This document shows positions 1-6,617 of a DNA stretch of 8,520 nucleotides, piece after piece. The position numbers were made by a program, and so were the translations under genes. Positions within the stretch are counted from its first letter, which is position 1. Every line of letters begins with the position of its first letter. Origin of the DNA: Chloroflexota bacterium (GTDB lineage: Bacteria; Chloroflexota; Dehalococcoidia; Lucifugimonadales; Lucifugimonadaceae). The DNA is taken from NCBI GenBank assembly GCA_009837685.1, contig VXTA01000215.1:1-8520 (forward strand), in the 5' to 3' direction. The notes under the pieces are model-generated. The model worked only from the letters and a program-made list of their open reading frames with translations. It was not told where the DNA came from and made no database searches.

Positions 1-2
1 GT

Positions 3-2063
3 CTCAAAGTGATATGGATTGGGGCGCTGATGGCAATGTCGGCATCGGTGAGTCTGTTCATGATGGCCGGAGGAGTGGCGTCCACCATCGCGAGCAAACG
101 CCACCGAGACAAGTCTGGTGTTTGGGTCGAAGGTGCCGAAGGAGACGATGGAACTAGGAGCGCGACATCCCTGCCAGTTGGGGCACTAGATGACATCACG
201 TATCCGAAGCCCGAAGAACCGGCACCAGAGATCAGGGGCGATGTGTTCGATTCCTCTACCGAATTTGTAGTGGATATTGGAAACACGATCATAGTTGAGG
301 ACGAGGAGCAGTTTGATGTTGATGACCAGTTGGAGTCCGATGAAGGTTGGAAGTCTGTAATCGAGGACGATGCTTCGGCTGTCTCGGACTCATCGATCGC
401 GGCGCAGGACGACTTGCCTGAGTTTGTCGCGGTAGGGGACCATATTGGAGACGATGTTCCTGATGTCGATGCGTATGACGGTGCTGAAGAGTTTTTCGAA
501 GCCGAGATCGATGCGTTTGTTCCGGAAGACCAGGACGGTGTCTCGGACAATGGCATCAGCAAAGCCACTGAAGAAGCGTTGGAGACGATCACGTCGGGCG
601 CGGCGATTGAAGCGGCCATGAACGCGTTTCCGTGGAGCTTGCCATCGGTGGAGAATCTATCGAAACCGCCTAAGGGTGGTGTAGCAACGACGGAGATTAA
701 GGCGACGAGCGACCTCATTGAGGAGACGTTGGATGACCACGGGATCGCAGTGACTGTTGACCAGGTGCGAGTGGGTCCAACAGTGACGATGTACGGCCTT
801 AAGCCCGGGTGGAAAGGCGGAGGTACGAACTCGAAGGCTCAGCGGCAACGAGTCCGCGTCGACACTATTCTCAATCGTGAAAAGGATATTGCGCTGGCGT
901 TGTCGTCGCCCAATATCAGGTTCGAATCGGTTGTTCCGGGATCGTCGGTAGTAGGGATTGAAGTGCCCAACGCGCGGCCAACTCCAGTCAACCTGAGGAC
1001 GGTTATGGATACGCCTGAGTGGGCGGAATTTGCTGAGGATGCTGCGTTGCCGGTGTCTTTGGGCATGGGAAGTGGCGGAGACCCTGTAATGGCAGATTTT
1101 GCCAAGATGCCTCACACGCTGGTTGCTGGAGCGACGGGTTCTGGCAAGAGTGTGTGCATGAATACGATAGTGACGGGGTTGCTGATGACCCGTACGCCGC
1201 TGGATCTGCGGATGGTGATGATCGATCCGAAGCGGGTGGAGTTGACACCGTATCAAGGCATTCCACATCTTTATGCGCCCGTGATCGTTGAGCCAGAGCG
1301 AGCGGTGAAGGCGTTGAAGGCTTTGGTCAAGGAGATGATGGATCGTTTCTCGACGCTCGAGGCTTCTGGTGTCAAGAACATCACCTCGTACAACGAAAAA
1401 AGCACGTTCAAGATGCCGGAGCTATTGCTACTGGTCGACGAACTCGCGGACTTGATGTTGACTTCCTCCAGCGAGGTTGAGCAGCTGCTTGTGAGATTGG
1501 CGCAGCTCGGAAGGGCGACGGGAGTTCATCTCGTAGTCGCCACGCAACGTCCATCTGTAGATGTCGTGACGGGACTGATTAAGGCCAACTTCCCGTCACG
1601 TATCAGCTTCGCGGTTGGCTCGCAAGTTGATAGCCGCACGATTTTGGATGCCACTGGAGCGGATCGTCTATTGGGTAAAGGCGATATGCTTTACAAGCCG
1701 ATCGATCTTAGCCAACCGGTACGGGTGCAGGGAGCGTTCCTCAGCGAGGAAGAGATTGAAACGACCGTTGAGTTTTGGAAACACGTCGGTGCGCCGCCGT
1801 TGCCGCAACTTGATGTTGACGAAGCGGCCGATGACGATGAGTTCAGCATGCCAGGGTTCTCCGAAGACAGTGGAGACGCTTTGTTTATGCAGGCTTCAAC
1901 GATGGCAAAGAGCCAGAAGACGTTGTCGACCTCATTGCTGCAACGACGCTTGCGTATCGGTTATCCGCGGGCGGCTCGGTTGATGGATGAGTTAGAGGAT
2001 GCGGGCATCGTAGGTCCGGGCGAGCCGGGCAAGCCGCGGCAGGTTATCGGCAATTTATCGTAG
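3..2063 (+). CDS. ftsK: DNA translocase FtsK/SpoIIIE family, 5'-truncated by window edge
   Basis: ATP-driven double-stranded DNA pump that clears chromosome termini through the division septum; membrane-anchored, cytoplasmic motor. The frame is open to the left edge, so the GTG at 9 is probably internal and the earlier membrane helices lie outside the window. Residue numbers count from that GTG. Residues about 3-26 are hydrophobic and look like the last N-terminal membrane helix. Residues about 40-200 form a strongly acidic, low-complexity linker. The FtsK alpha domain follows (about 208-310), then the RecA-like motor with Walker A GATGSGKS (374-381) and Walker B LLLLVDE (D477, E478), followed by the family signature ATQRPS. 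Residues 635-684 match the winged-helix gamma domain that reads polar DNA motifs (LLQRRLRIGYPRAARLMDEL). All motor motifs are intact. Family assignment is very secure; only the linker is unusual. Confidence 0.96.
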   Translation, partial: LKVIWIGALMAMSASVSLFMMAGGVASTIASKRHRDKSGVWVEGAEGDDGTRSATSLPVGALDDITYPKPEEPAPEIRGDVFDSSTEFVVDIGNTIIVEDEEQFDVDDQLESDEGWKSVIEDDASAVSDSSIAAQDDLPEFVAVGDHIGDDVPDVDAYDGAEEFFEAEIDAFVPEDQDGVSDNGISKATEEALETITSGAAIEAAMNAFPWSLPSVENLSKPPKGGVATTEIKATSDLIEETLDDHGIAVTVDQVRVGPTVTMYGLKPGWKGGGTNSKAQRQRVRVDTILNREKDIALALSSPNIRFESVVPGSSVVGIEVPNARPTPVNLRTVMDTPEWAEFAEDAALPVSLGMGSGGDPVMADFAKMPHTLVAGATGSGKSVCMNTIVTGLLMTRTPLDLRMVMIDPKRVELTPYQGIPHLYAPVIVEPERAVKALKALVKEMMDRFSTLEASGVKNITSYNEKSTFKMPELLLLVDELADLMLTSSSEVEQLLVRLAQLGRATGVHLVVATQRPSVDVVTGLIKANFPSRISFAVGSQVDSRTILDATGADRLLGKGDMLYKPIDLSQPVRVQGAFLSEEEIETTVEFWKHVGAPPLPQLDVDEAADDDEFSMPGFSEDSGDALFMQASTMAKSQKTLSTSLLQRRLRIGYPRAARLMDELEDAGIVGPGEPGKPRQVIGNLS

Positions 2064-2123
2064 TTTCGTCGTCTGAACGGCATTTAGAGATTTCCCCAAG
2101 CCGTTGTTCCGTGTTGGGTGTGT

Positions 2124-2141
2124 GGCATCGCTGTTGATGCC
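2124..2141 (+). terminator. Short hairpin after ftsK, weak terminator candidate
   Basis: GGCATC (2124-2129) pairs with GATGCC (2136-2141), with a possible G-U closing pair inside. It lies 60 bases after the ftsK stop. No T-run follows (the next bases are GATTGACG), so it may be a leader hairpin of the next gene rather than a terminator. Confidence 0.25.
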
Positions 2142-2173
2142 GATTGACGAGAGCGGCTTTACAATGCTGGATA

Positions 2174-2188
2174 GACCCGAAAGGGGTC
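2174..2188 (+). promoter_or_regulatory. Hairpin in the accDA leader
   Basis: GACCC (2174-2178), loop GAAAG, GGGTC (2184-2188): a perfect 5-bp stem 30 bases upstream of the preferred GTG start of accDA. If the TTG at 2144 were the real start this would be coding sequence. No known riboswitch is recognised. Confidence 0.2.
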
Positions 2189-2218
2189 GCGGCGGTTCTG
2201 AGCATTGCATTCCATCTC

Positions 2219-4120
2219 GTGACGATTAAACCCCTATATCCCGAATTCGACGACGCGTTTGACGCCGGCGGCGATCCAGAGGTTGTTGAGCTTGCGCCGC
2301 TTGACTTGGAGCAGGAGCTTTCGGTCTGTTTGGTGTGTGGCACCGAGTTGGGCGGTTCGGATCTGTTCCAAAGAATTCGGGTTTGCCCGCAATGCGGCTT
2401 TCACTACAACATCTCGGCGCGCTCGCGCATTGCGGCGTTGGTGGACCCGGGAACGTTCGAGGAGTCACACCGTTGGATAACCTCGATCGATCCGCTAGTG
2501 TTTTCGCCTCGAGTGTCGTACCAAGTGCGCGTTTTGAACGATCAGGAGCGTACTGGGCTTTCCGAGGCGGCAGTGACTGGTATCGCCCGAATCGGCGGTG
2601 CTCGATGTGCAATCATCGCTATCGACTTTGGTTTTCTCGGTGGGAGTATGGGGCTGGTTGTCGGGGAAAAAGTTGCGCGGATGTTCGAGCTTGCAGCACG
2701 GCACCGGTTGCCGGTGATCACATTCGCTACGAGCGGCGGTGCGAGGTTGCAAGAAGGTGTGCTGTCTCTGACGCAGATGGCCAAGACTGTGGTGGCGGCG
2801 CGAACGCTTCGAGAGCGTGGCATACCGTTGATTTCTGTGTTGGCGAATCCGTCGTCGGGACAGATACTATCCAGCTTCGCTTCGATGTCGGATATCCGGA
2901 TCGGCGAACCGGGGGCGCACATAGCGTTCGCATCGTTGGGAGCGTTACGAGAGATCGAGGAGTCGGAGGACGTTGGTGATCATGCGAACGCCGAGGCGAT
3001 GCTGAACTACGGCCACCTTGACATGGTGATTAGCCGGGATAAGCAACGCGACCAACTCTCAGTGCTTTTGGGATTGTTCGACCGTCATGTCAAGGATGAC
3101 GCTAGAACTAGGCGGCGCGGGTCGAGATATCGGCCTGGTCGCCAAGACGCGTGGGAGTCGGTGCGTTTGAGCCGGCGGGCTGACCGTCCAACGGCATCAG
3201 CGTATATCCCGCGTCTATTTCGCAACTTTGTAGAGCTGCACGGCGACAGATCTGGTGCGGACGATGAGGGAGTGAAGATAGGACTCGGGTATTTGGGTGT
3301 CTATCCCGTCATGGTGGTCGCTCAAGAGCGGATAAGAAGCGATGAAGAAGCATCGCAGGAGGATGACAGATCTATAGAGTCGTTCACCGAGAGGTTTGGT
3401 TATGCGGAATTAGGCCGGGGTGGCATTGGAGTTACGGGTTTCCGTAAGGCACGTCGCGCTGCCGTTATGGCCAACGACTTCCGTCTGCCTTTGGTGGTTC
3501 TGGTTGATACTCCGGGTCCGAAATTAGGTATCGGCCAAGAGTTGAACGGTCTGGCAAGCGAGATAGCCGAAACGATCAACGTGATGCTTGGCATTGAGAC
3601 ACCGGTGGTGTCTGTAGTAATCGGCGAGGGTGGTTCAGAGGCGGCATTGGCGTTTAGTGTCGCAGACCGAATGATGATGATGGAGAACAGCATCTACACG
3701 CCGATCTCACCCGAAGCTGGTGCGGCGACGGAGTTGCGGGATAGAGCCCGCGCCCCCGAAGTTGCAAGGTCGTTACGTCTTACCTCCTATGATGCGTTGG
3801 AGATGGGTATAGCGGATCTAATCATTGCGGAACCGGATGGCGGGGCTAATGCTGATCCGGCAAGGGCGGCGATAATGTTGAAACGCGAATTGATATCCGA
3901 GGTGTCACAGTTGCGCAGACGTCATAGGCGAGTCTTAGCGCGTCACCGCCGGAAACGCTTCCGCCACATCGGCGAGTACGGACCCGAGTTCCGCGCTGCG
4001 GTTCGATCAGAGCTGAATACTTGGAGGGCCGCTGTACGAGCGCAGATGCGCCGCGTGTTTGGCAGTGGGGACGGGATTGGCGACGAGGAACGTGATGGTG
4101 GACGTTCCGACGGGGTTTAA
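2219..4120 (+). CDS. accDA: Acetyl-CoA carboxylase carboxyltransferase, AccD-AccA fusion
   Basis: Transfers the carboxyl group from carboxybiotin (on AccB) to acetyl-CoA, giving malonyl-CoA for fatty acid synthesis; cytoplasmic. The frame extends up to a TTG at 2144, but those 25 residues resemble nothing in AccD and neither start has a Shine-Dalgarno, so the GTG at 2219 is preferred. Numbering from the TTG: an AccD zinc ribbon with C62, C65, C81 and C84, then an AccD crotonase fold (about 90-310) with GGSMG and TSGGARLQEG. A basic linker follows, then an AccA domain (about 340-600) with ELHGDR, VLVDTPGP and YTPISPE. Separate AccD and AccA proteins are each about 300 residues, so this is a full fusion. 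The AccD loop usually PTMGGV is PSSGQI (G239, Q240), and the AccA loop usually GEGGSGGAL is GEGGSEAAL (494-502). Catalytic competence is therefore uncertain; family assignment is not. Confidence 0.93.
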   Translation: MTIKPLYPEFDDAFDAGGDPEVVELAPLDLEQELSVCLVCGTELGGSDLFQRIRVCPQCGFHYNISARSRIAALVDPGTFEESHRWITSIDPLVFSPRVSYQVRVLNDQERTGLSEAAVTGIARIGGARCAIIAIDFGFLGGSMGLVVGEKVARMFELAARHRLPVITFATSGGARLQEGVLSLTQMAKTVVAARTLRERGIPLISVLANPSSGQILSSFASMSDIRIGEPGAHIAFASLGALREIEESEDVGDHANAEAMLNYGHLDMVISRDKQRDQLSVLLGLFDRHVKDDARTRRRGSRYRPGRQDAWESVRLSRRADRPTASAYIPRLFRNFVELHGDRSGADDEGVKIGLGYLGVYPVMVVAQERIRSDEEASQEDDRSIESFTERFGYAELGRGGIGVTGFRKARRAAVMANDFRLPLVVLVDTPGPKLGIGQELNGLASEIAETINVMLGIETPVVSVVIGEGGSEAALAFSVADRMMMMENSIYTPISPEAGAATELRDRARAPEVARSLRLTSYDALEMGIADLIIAEPDGGANADPARAAIMLKRELISEVSQLRRRHRRVLARHRRKRFRHIGEYGPEFRAAVRSELNTWRAAVRAQMRRVFGSGDGIGDEERDGGRSDGV

Positions 4121-4126
4121 TCAGTC

Positions 4127-4150
4127 CCGGCAACGGTCACTTGTTGCTGG
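4127..4150 (+). terminator. Hairpin after accDA, weak terminator candidate
   Basis: CCGGCAAC (4127-4134) pairs with GTTGCTGG (4143-4150) through one G-U wobble, with an 8-base loop, 6 bases after the accDA stop. No T-run follows, so intrinsic termination would be inefficient; it could equally protect the mRNA 3' end. Confidence 0.3.
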
Positions 4151-4176
4151 TAACTAGGTCTGAACGCCGCAAGGTG

Positions 4177-4224
4177 CTTGGATAGCGGTACGAGGCGATG
4201 ATAAGATAACCATCATCTTCCAAG
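4177..4224 (+). repeat. Nested inverted repeats in the accDA to GlmU-like gap
   Basis: CTTGGA (4177-4182) is complementary to TCCAAG (4219-4224). Inside it GATGAT (4197-4202) is complementary to ATCATC (4212-4217). A third small hairpin, ACGTT-TCC-AACGT (4271-4283), ends 3 bases before the next ATG. The 166-base gap has no open frame that restores a GlmU N-terminal domain. The role of these repeats is unknown. Confidence 0.3.
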
Positions 4225-4286
4225 AGCGAAGGTTGCCGTATATCGCGCCTTAAGTATCCTCTTGGTTCCGACGTTTCCAACGTTGA

Positions 4287-5105
4287 ATGTCTAGCGATAG
4301 CGAAGAGCCTGGCGATAGTAGGAGCGACAGAACTTGTCGCTGCGGCGAGGGTCGCGCACAAGACGCGGCGGTGATTGCCGCGCTTGATGCCGGTGTCGAA
4401 TTTCAGGACCCGACCTCGGTTTATATCGACGCCCAGGCGGAGATAGAGCGCGGAGCGTGGGTAGGTGCCGGAAGCCAGATTCTCGGACGTTCTAGGATCG
4501 GGAGCAAAGCGCGTATCGGTCCGAATGCAATCATCGACGATTCGAGGATCGGCAGCGACGCCACTGTGCAGCCCTTCTCGAGCGTGACGGAAGTTTCGGA
4601 CGTTCGCCCTGGTGCGCTGATCAAGAATCGTTCCGAGATACGAGGCAGTGTTGTTGAAAGAGACGTAGAAATCGGACCCAACGCACTGGTAGAAGATTCT
4701 CACATTGCAGCTAAAGCCAAGGTAGGTCCTTTCTGCCGTGTTCGTGCGGGATCTGATATAGGTGTGGATGCGTATATCGGAACGCAGGCAGAGGTCAAAT
4801 CTAGCCGGATAGGAGATGGTTCCAAAGTTGGACATTTCTCGTTTGTCGGTGATGCTGAGCTTGGTCAGTCGGTCAATATCGGTGCAGGATCGGTAACCGC
4901 TAATTTCGATGGTCACAGCGTCCAGAAGACGGTAATAGAGGATGACGTGTCGGTTGGTGCGGGTTGCGTACTGATCGCGCCCTTGCGATTGGGTGCCGGA
5001 GCACGGACCGGCGCGGGCGCAGTAGTGACGCGGGATGTTGCCGATGGCGAGTTGGTCATAGGCGTGCCAGCCCGGGTTCATGGCAACGGATTGGTGCGGA
5101 ACTGA
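4287..5105 (+). CDS. GlmU C-terminal-type acetyltransferase (left-handed beta-helix), stand-alone
   Basis: Likely acetylates glucosamine-1-phosphate or a related amino sugar using acetyl-CoA; cytoplasmic, feeding UDP-GlcNAc and envelope synthesis. From residue 36 (GVEFQDP) onward the 272-residue protein is a hexapeptide-repeat beta-helix that aligns with the C-terminal half of GlmU, including VGPFCRVRAG, VGHFSFVGDAELG and VNIGAGSVTANFDG. The N-terminal uridylyltransferase domain is absent: an in-frame TGA sits directly before the ATG and only 166 bases separate it from accDA. By alignment from memory to E. coli GlmU, R333, K351, H363 and N377 are kept (R153, K171, H183, N197), whereas Y366 is F186 and K392 is V212. 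The helix before the active site is about 36 residues longer than in E. coli. No Shine-Dalgarno is seen at 4287; a GTG at 4371 is an alternative start. The symbol is withheld because half the enzyme is missing. Confidence 0.85.
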   Translation: MSSDSEEPGDSRSDRTCRCGEGRAQDAAVIAALDAGVEFQDPTSVYIDAQAEIERGAWVGAGSQILGRSRIGSKARIGPNAIIDDSRIGSDATVQPFSSVTEVSDVRPGALIKNRSEIRGSVVERDVEIGPNALVEDSHIAAKAKVGPFCRVRAGSDIGVDAYIGTQAEVKSSRIGDGSKVGHFSFVGDAELGQSVNIGAGSVTANFDGHSVQKTVIEDDVSVGAGCVLIAPLRLGAGARTGAGAVVTRDVADGELVIGVPARVHGNGLVRN

Positions 5106-5112
5106 CCCTTCG

Positions 5113-5253
5113 ATGAAAACGAAATTGAGTGCCGCGGTTGCGACGGCACATAGTAGATTGGCAGGATATGAAATGAAAGATGCGGACGATCCTTTAGGTA
5201 GCAGATACCAAGGGATTTCAACAGTTTTATTCGGGGGATGCCATGATGGCTGA
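5113..5253 (+). CDS. Unrecognised 46-codon ORF overlapping the next gene
   Basis: An ATG-initiated frame of 46 codons begins 8 bases after the GlmU-like stop and ends with a TGA at 5251, overlapping the start of the following gene by 11 bases. Such an overlap could allow translational coupling. Against it: no Shine-Dalgarno, no recognisable motif, and it covers a possible promoter for the next gene. The product begins MKTKLSAAV and is polar after residue 15, with no clear membrane segment. Probably chance; listed because it fills the gap. Confidence 0.18.
   Translation: MKTKLSAAVATAHSRLAGYEMKDADDPLGSRYQGISTVLFGGCHDG
5125..5154 (+). promoter_or_regulatory. Possible sigma70-type promoter for the CBS-pair gene
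   Basis: TTGAGT (5125-5130), an 18-base spacer, and CATAGT (5149-5154), each matching 4 of 6 consensus bases. This would give a leader of about 80 bases before 5243. A weak match only. Confidence 0.22.
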
Positions 5254-6196
5254 AGATTGGCTCCCTTGGTTAGTTCTAGCGTTATCGGCGTTCGTCTACG
5301 GGATTATGACGCTTACGTTAAGCGTGTTGCAGCCGCAAGGTCTCGCGGCGATGCTGGGCATGGCATCGACGGAATCATCGGACCTCAATCCTGGTAGTGC
5401 GGGTGATTACCGTGCGACTCGGATCGTGGTGACTACGATGCGTAGCGCCTCTTTCATCGCAATTGTCATCTCGGCGTACCGTGCCGCTCAAACGATGTTT
5501 TCACCGGAAAACGAAATATGGCTGGTATCGGGTGTTACGGCGGCTGTGTTGATCAGTGTCATTGCGATACGGATGGTTTTGAACCGTATGGCGAGCGGTT
5601 GTTACGAGGAGGTAAAGATTTGGTTGGCTCCTGTGATCTGGCCATCCCGCTTCATCGGACGCCGGTTGCACCTGAATCGCGTAGCGAATTACATGAACGA
5701 CGTAGAGAGTCAGGGCGACGCGAATGACGAGCCGGTAGAGAACGTCTTGAATGTTCTCCAAAACCTGTCGTCCAAAGACTTGCGGGCCGATGATCTCATG
5801 GTGCCGATATCGGACACGGTGGCGGTGCACGCCGATACGGCTCTCGAAGACGTGGTGCTGATGATGGACCAACTATCGATCGACAACGTTGTTGTCTATG
5901 ACAAGACGGTCGACGAGGTGTTGGGGACGATACACAAGGCCGAGGCTTTGCAGGGGTTGAGGCAGAGCGATGGCGGTTCGCCAATCTGCCGAGATTGGAT
6001 CAGCGCGTCAATCTTCCCGGTACCGGTCACCCAACAAGTGGCCACGTTGTTTGACGATTTCCGAGACCGGATGCACGAAACTGCGGTCATGCTCGATGAA
6101 GAAGGCAAAGTGGCCGGTATCCTGACTTTTGGCCTCCTGATGGAGCAGCTTCTCAGGGACGCCAGCTTAGTGGCGAACGAAGCGCAAGAGGCTTAG
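5243..6196 (+). CDS. CNNM/CorC (HlyC)-like membrane protein with CBS pair
   Basis: Membrane protein related to the CorC/HlyC/CNNM family, whose members are linked to magnesium or cobalt transport; the CBS pair usually binds adenosine nucleotides as a sensor. Three hydrophobic segments are visible (about 7-30, 67-85 and 92-114). The first CBS motif begins at about 183 (DDLMVPISDTVAV) and the second runs from about 250 to 305 (FPVPVTQQVATLFDDF, then TAVMLDEEGKVAGILTFGLLMEQLL), a pattern typical of this family. At 317 residues it is short: full CorC-type proteins exceed 400 residues and carry a C-terminal CorC_HlyC domain that is missing here, and the DUF21 region is divergent. ATG 5243 is chosen because GGGGGA (5233-5238) lies just upstream; ATG 5246 is equally possible. 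The family call is good; the transported substrate is unknown. Confidence 0.8.
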   Translation: MMAEDWLPWLVLALSAFVYGIMTLTLSVLQPQGLAAMLGMASTESSDLNPGSAGDYRATRIVVTTMRSASFIAIVISAYRAAQTMFSPENEIWLVSGVTAAVLISVIAIRMVLNRMASGCYEEVKIWLAPVIWPSRFIGRRLHLNRVANYMNDVESQGDANDEPVENVLNVLQNLSSKDLRADDLMVPISDTVAVHADTALEDVVLMMDQLSIDNVVVYDKTVDEVLGTIHKAEALQGLRQSDGGSPICRDWISASIFPVPVTQQVATLFDDFRDRMHETAVMLDEEGKVAGILTFGLLMEQLLRDASLVANEAQEA

Positions 6197-6212
6197 TCTG
6201 AACCGCAGACTA
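6194..6212 (+). terminator. Hairpin overlapping the stop of the CBS-pair gene
   Basis: TAGTCTG (6194-6200) pairs perfectly with CAGACTA (6206-6212) around a 5-base loop, starting at the TAG stop codon itself. The downstream sequence ACGCTGATTGTTT is only moderately T-rich, so this is a weak terminator or a 3'-end stabiliser. Confidence 0.35.
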
Positions 6213-6380
6213 CGCTGATTGTTTAGGTGGGCTACGCTATGATGTCCCCTGCCCATTTGTCGCATTTCGTCCTAAACCGGGATCCCTGTTAGGCTCTTTA
6301 ACGCTTTCTCTGAACGAGAGAATAGGTTCGCACCACAGCCCGATCTCTTGGATTACGACTTTTACCGGAATGAAGGGGTA

Positions 6381-6416
6381 GTGCAAATGTCTGATCAGGG
6401 CGATGGGTATTTGCAC
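6381..6416. repeat. Perfect 8-bp inverted repeat
   Basis: GTGCAAAT (6381-6388) and ATTTGCAC (6409-6416) are exact reverse complements around 20 bases that contain the palindrome CTGATCAG. It could form an RNA hairpin extended by G-U pairs, or be a protein-binding operator. Confidence 0.4.
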
Positions 6417-6497
6417 CGTGCGGTCTAGGCATTACCTGTTTTCGCTTCGCCCCGTATTCCCCTCGCCGCGCTAAAAGGAAACTTCTTCACACGCGCA

Positions 6498-6533
6498 AAA
6501 GCACTTCAGAGACTTGCGCCTCTGAAGTGCTTT
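6498..6533 (-). terminator. Strong terminator hairpin downstream of the collagen-like gene
   Basis: AAAGCACTTCAGAG (6498-6511) pairs perfectly over 14 bp with 6520-6533 around an 8-base loop. Read on the - strand the stem is followed by an extra T and then GCGCG (a TTTT run); on the + strand only TTT follows. It lies 84 bases beyond the collagen-like stop codon and could also stop + strand transcripts entering from the CBS-pair gene. Confidence 0.65.
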
Positions 6534-6550
6534 GACTAGGTGGAAATTTG

Positions 6551-6583
6551 AGCGTGAAGCCAACTTAATGTCGGCCTCACGCT
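6551..6583 (-). terminator. Second hairpin 3' of the collagen-like gene
   Basis: AGCGTGAAGCC (6551-6561) and GGCCTCACGCT (6573-6583) pair over 11 positions with an 11-base loop. The one imperfect position is an A-C mismatch in + strand RNA but a permitted G-U pair in - strand RNA, which fits the 3' untranslated region of the - strand collagen-like gene. No T-run follows, so it probably acts with the 6498-6533 hairpin or protects the 3' end. Confidence 0.45.
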
Positions 6584-6617
6584 ACAAGTTCCTAGGAAGG
6601 GAACCTCTGGGGAGAGG

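Larger units (their letters stand above)
6197..6617. other. Gene-free 421-base region with multiple hairpins
   Basis: The stretch lies between two convergent genes. It holds a -10-like TATGAT (6238-6243) and three inverted repeats: CCTAA/TTAGG (6271-6275, 6289-6293), TTCTCT/AGAGAA (6306-6311, 6317-6322) and GTGCAAAT/ATTTGCAC (6381-6388, 6409-6416). Two terminator-like hairpins follow near the collagen gene. The only start-to-stop frame noticed is 13 codons at 6387. I find no signature of tRNA, tmRNA, RNase P RNA, 6S or SRP RNA on either strand. A small RNA is possible but unproven. Confidence 0.3.

Noticed and set aside
2134..2173. Promoter for accDA using TTGACG (2144) or TTGATG (2134) with TACAAT (2160)
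   Set aside because: Spacers would be 10 or 20 bases; no -10 with a 16-18 base spacer from TTGACG is convincing.
4137..5081. 314-codon open frame on the - strand opposite the GlmU-like gene
   Set aside because: It is a shadow of a clear hexapeptide-repeat protein; its translation is Arg/Tyr-rich with no recognisable domain.
6310..6345. tRNA-like T-arm sequence (GGTTCGCACC)
   Set aside because: No 5-bp T stem, no acceptor stem and no anticodon arm can be built around it on either strand.
6366..6386. Resemblance of CCGGAATGAAGG to the SRP RNA core
   Set aside because: The diagnostic GGAAGGAAGCAG tetraloop helix is not matched and the flanks do not pair.
6387..6428. 13-codon leader-peptide-like ORF
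   Set aside because: Too short, no runs of a single amino acid and no downstream gene on that strand to regulate.
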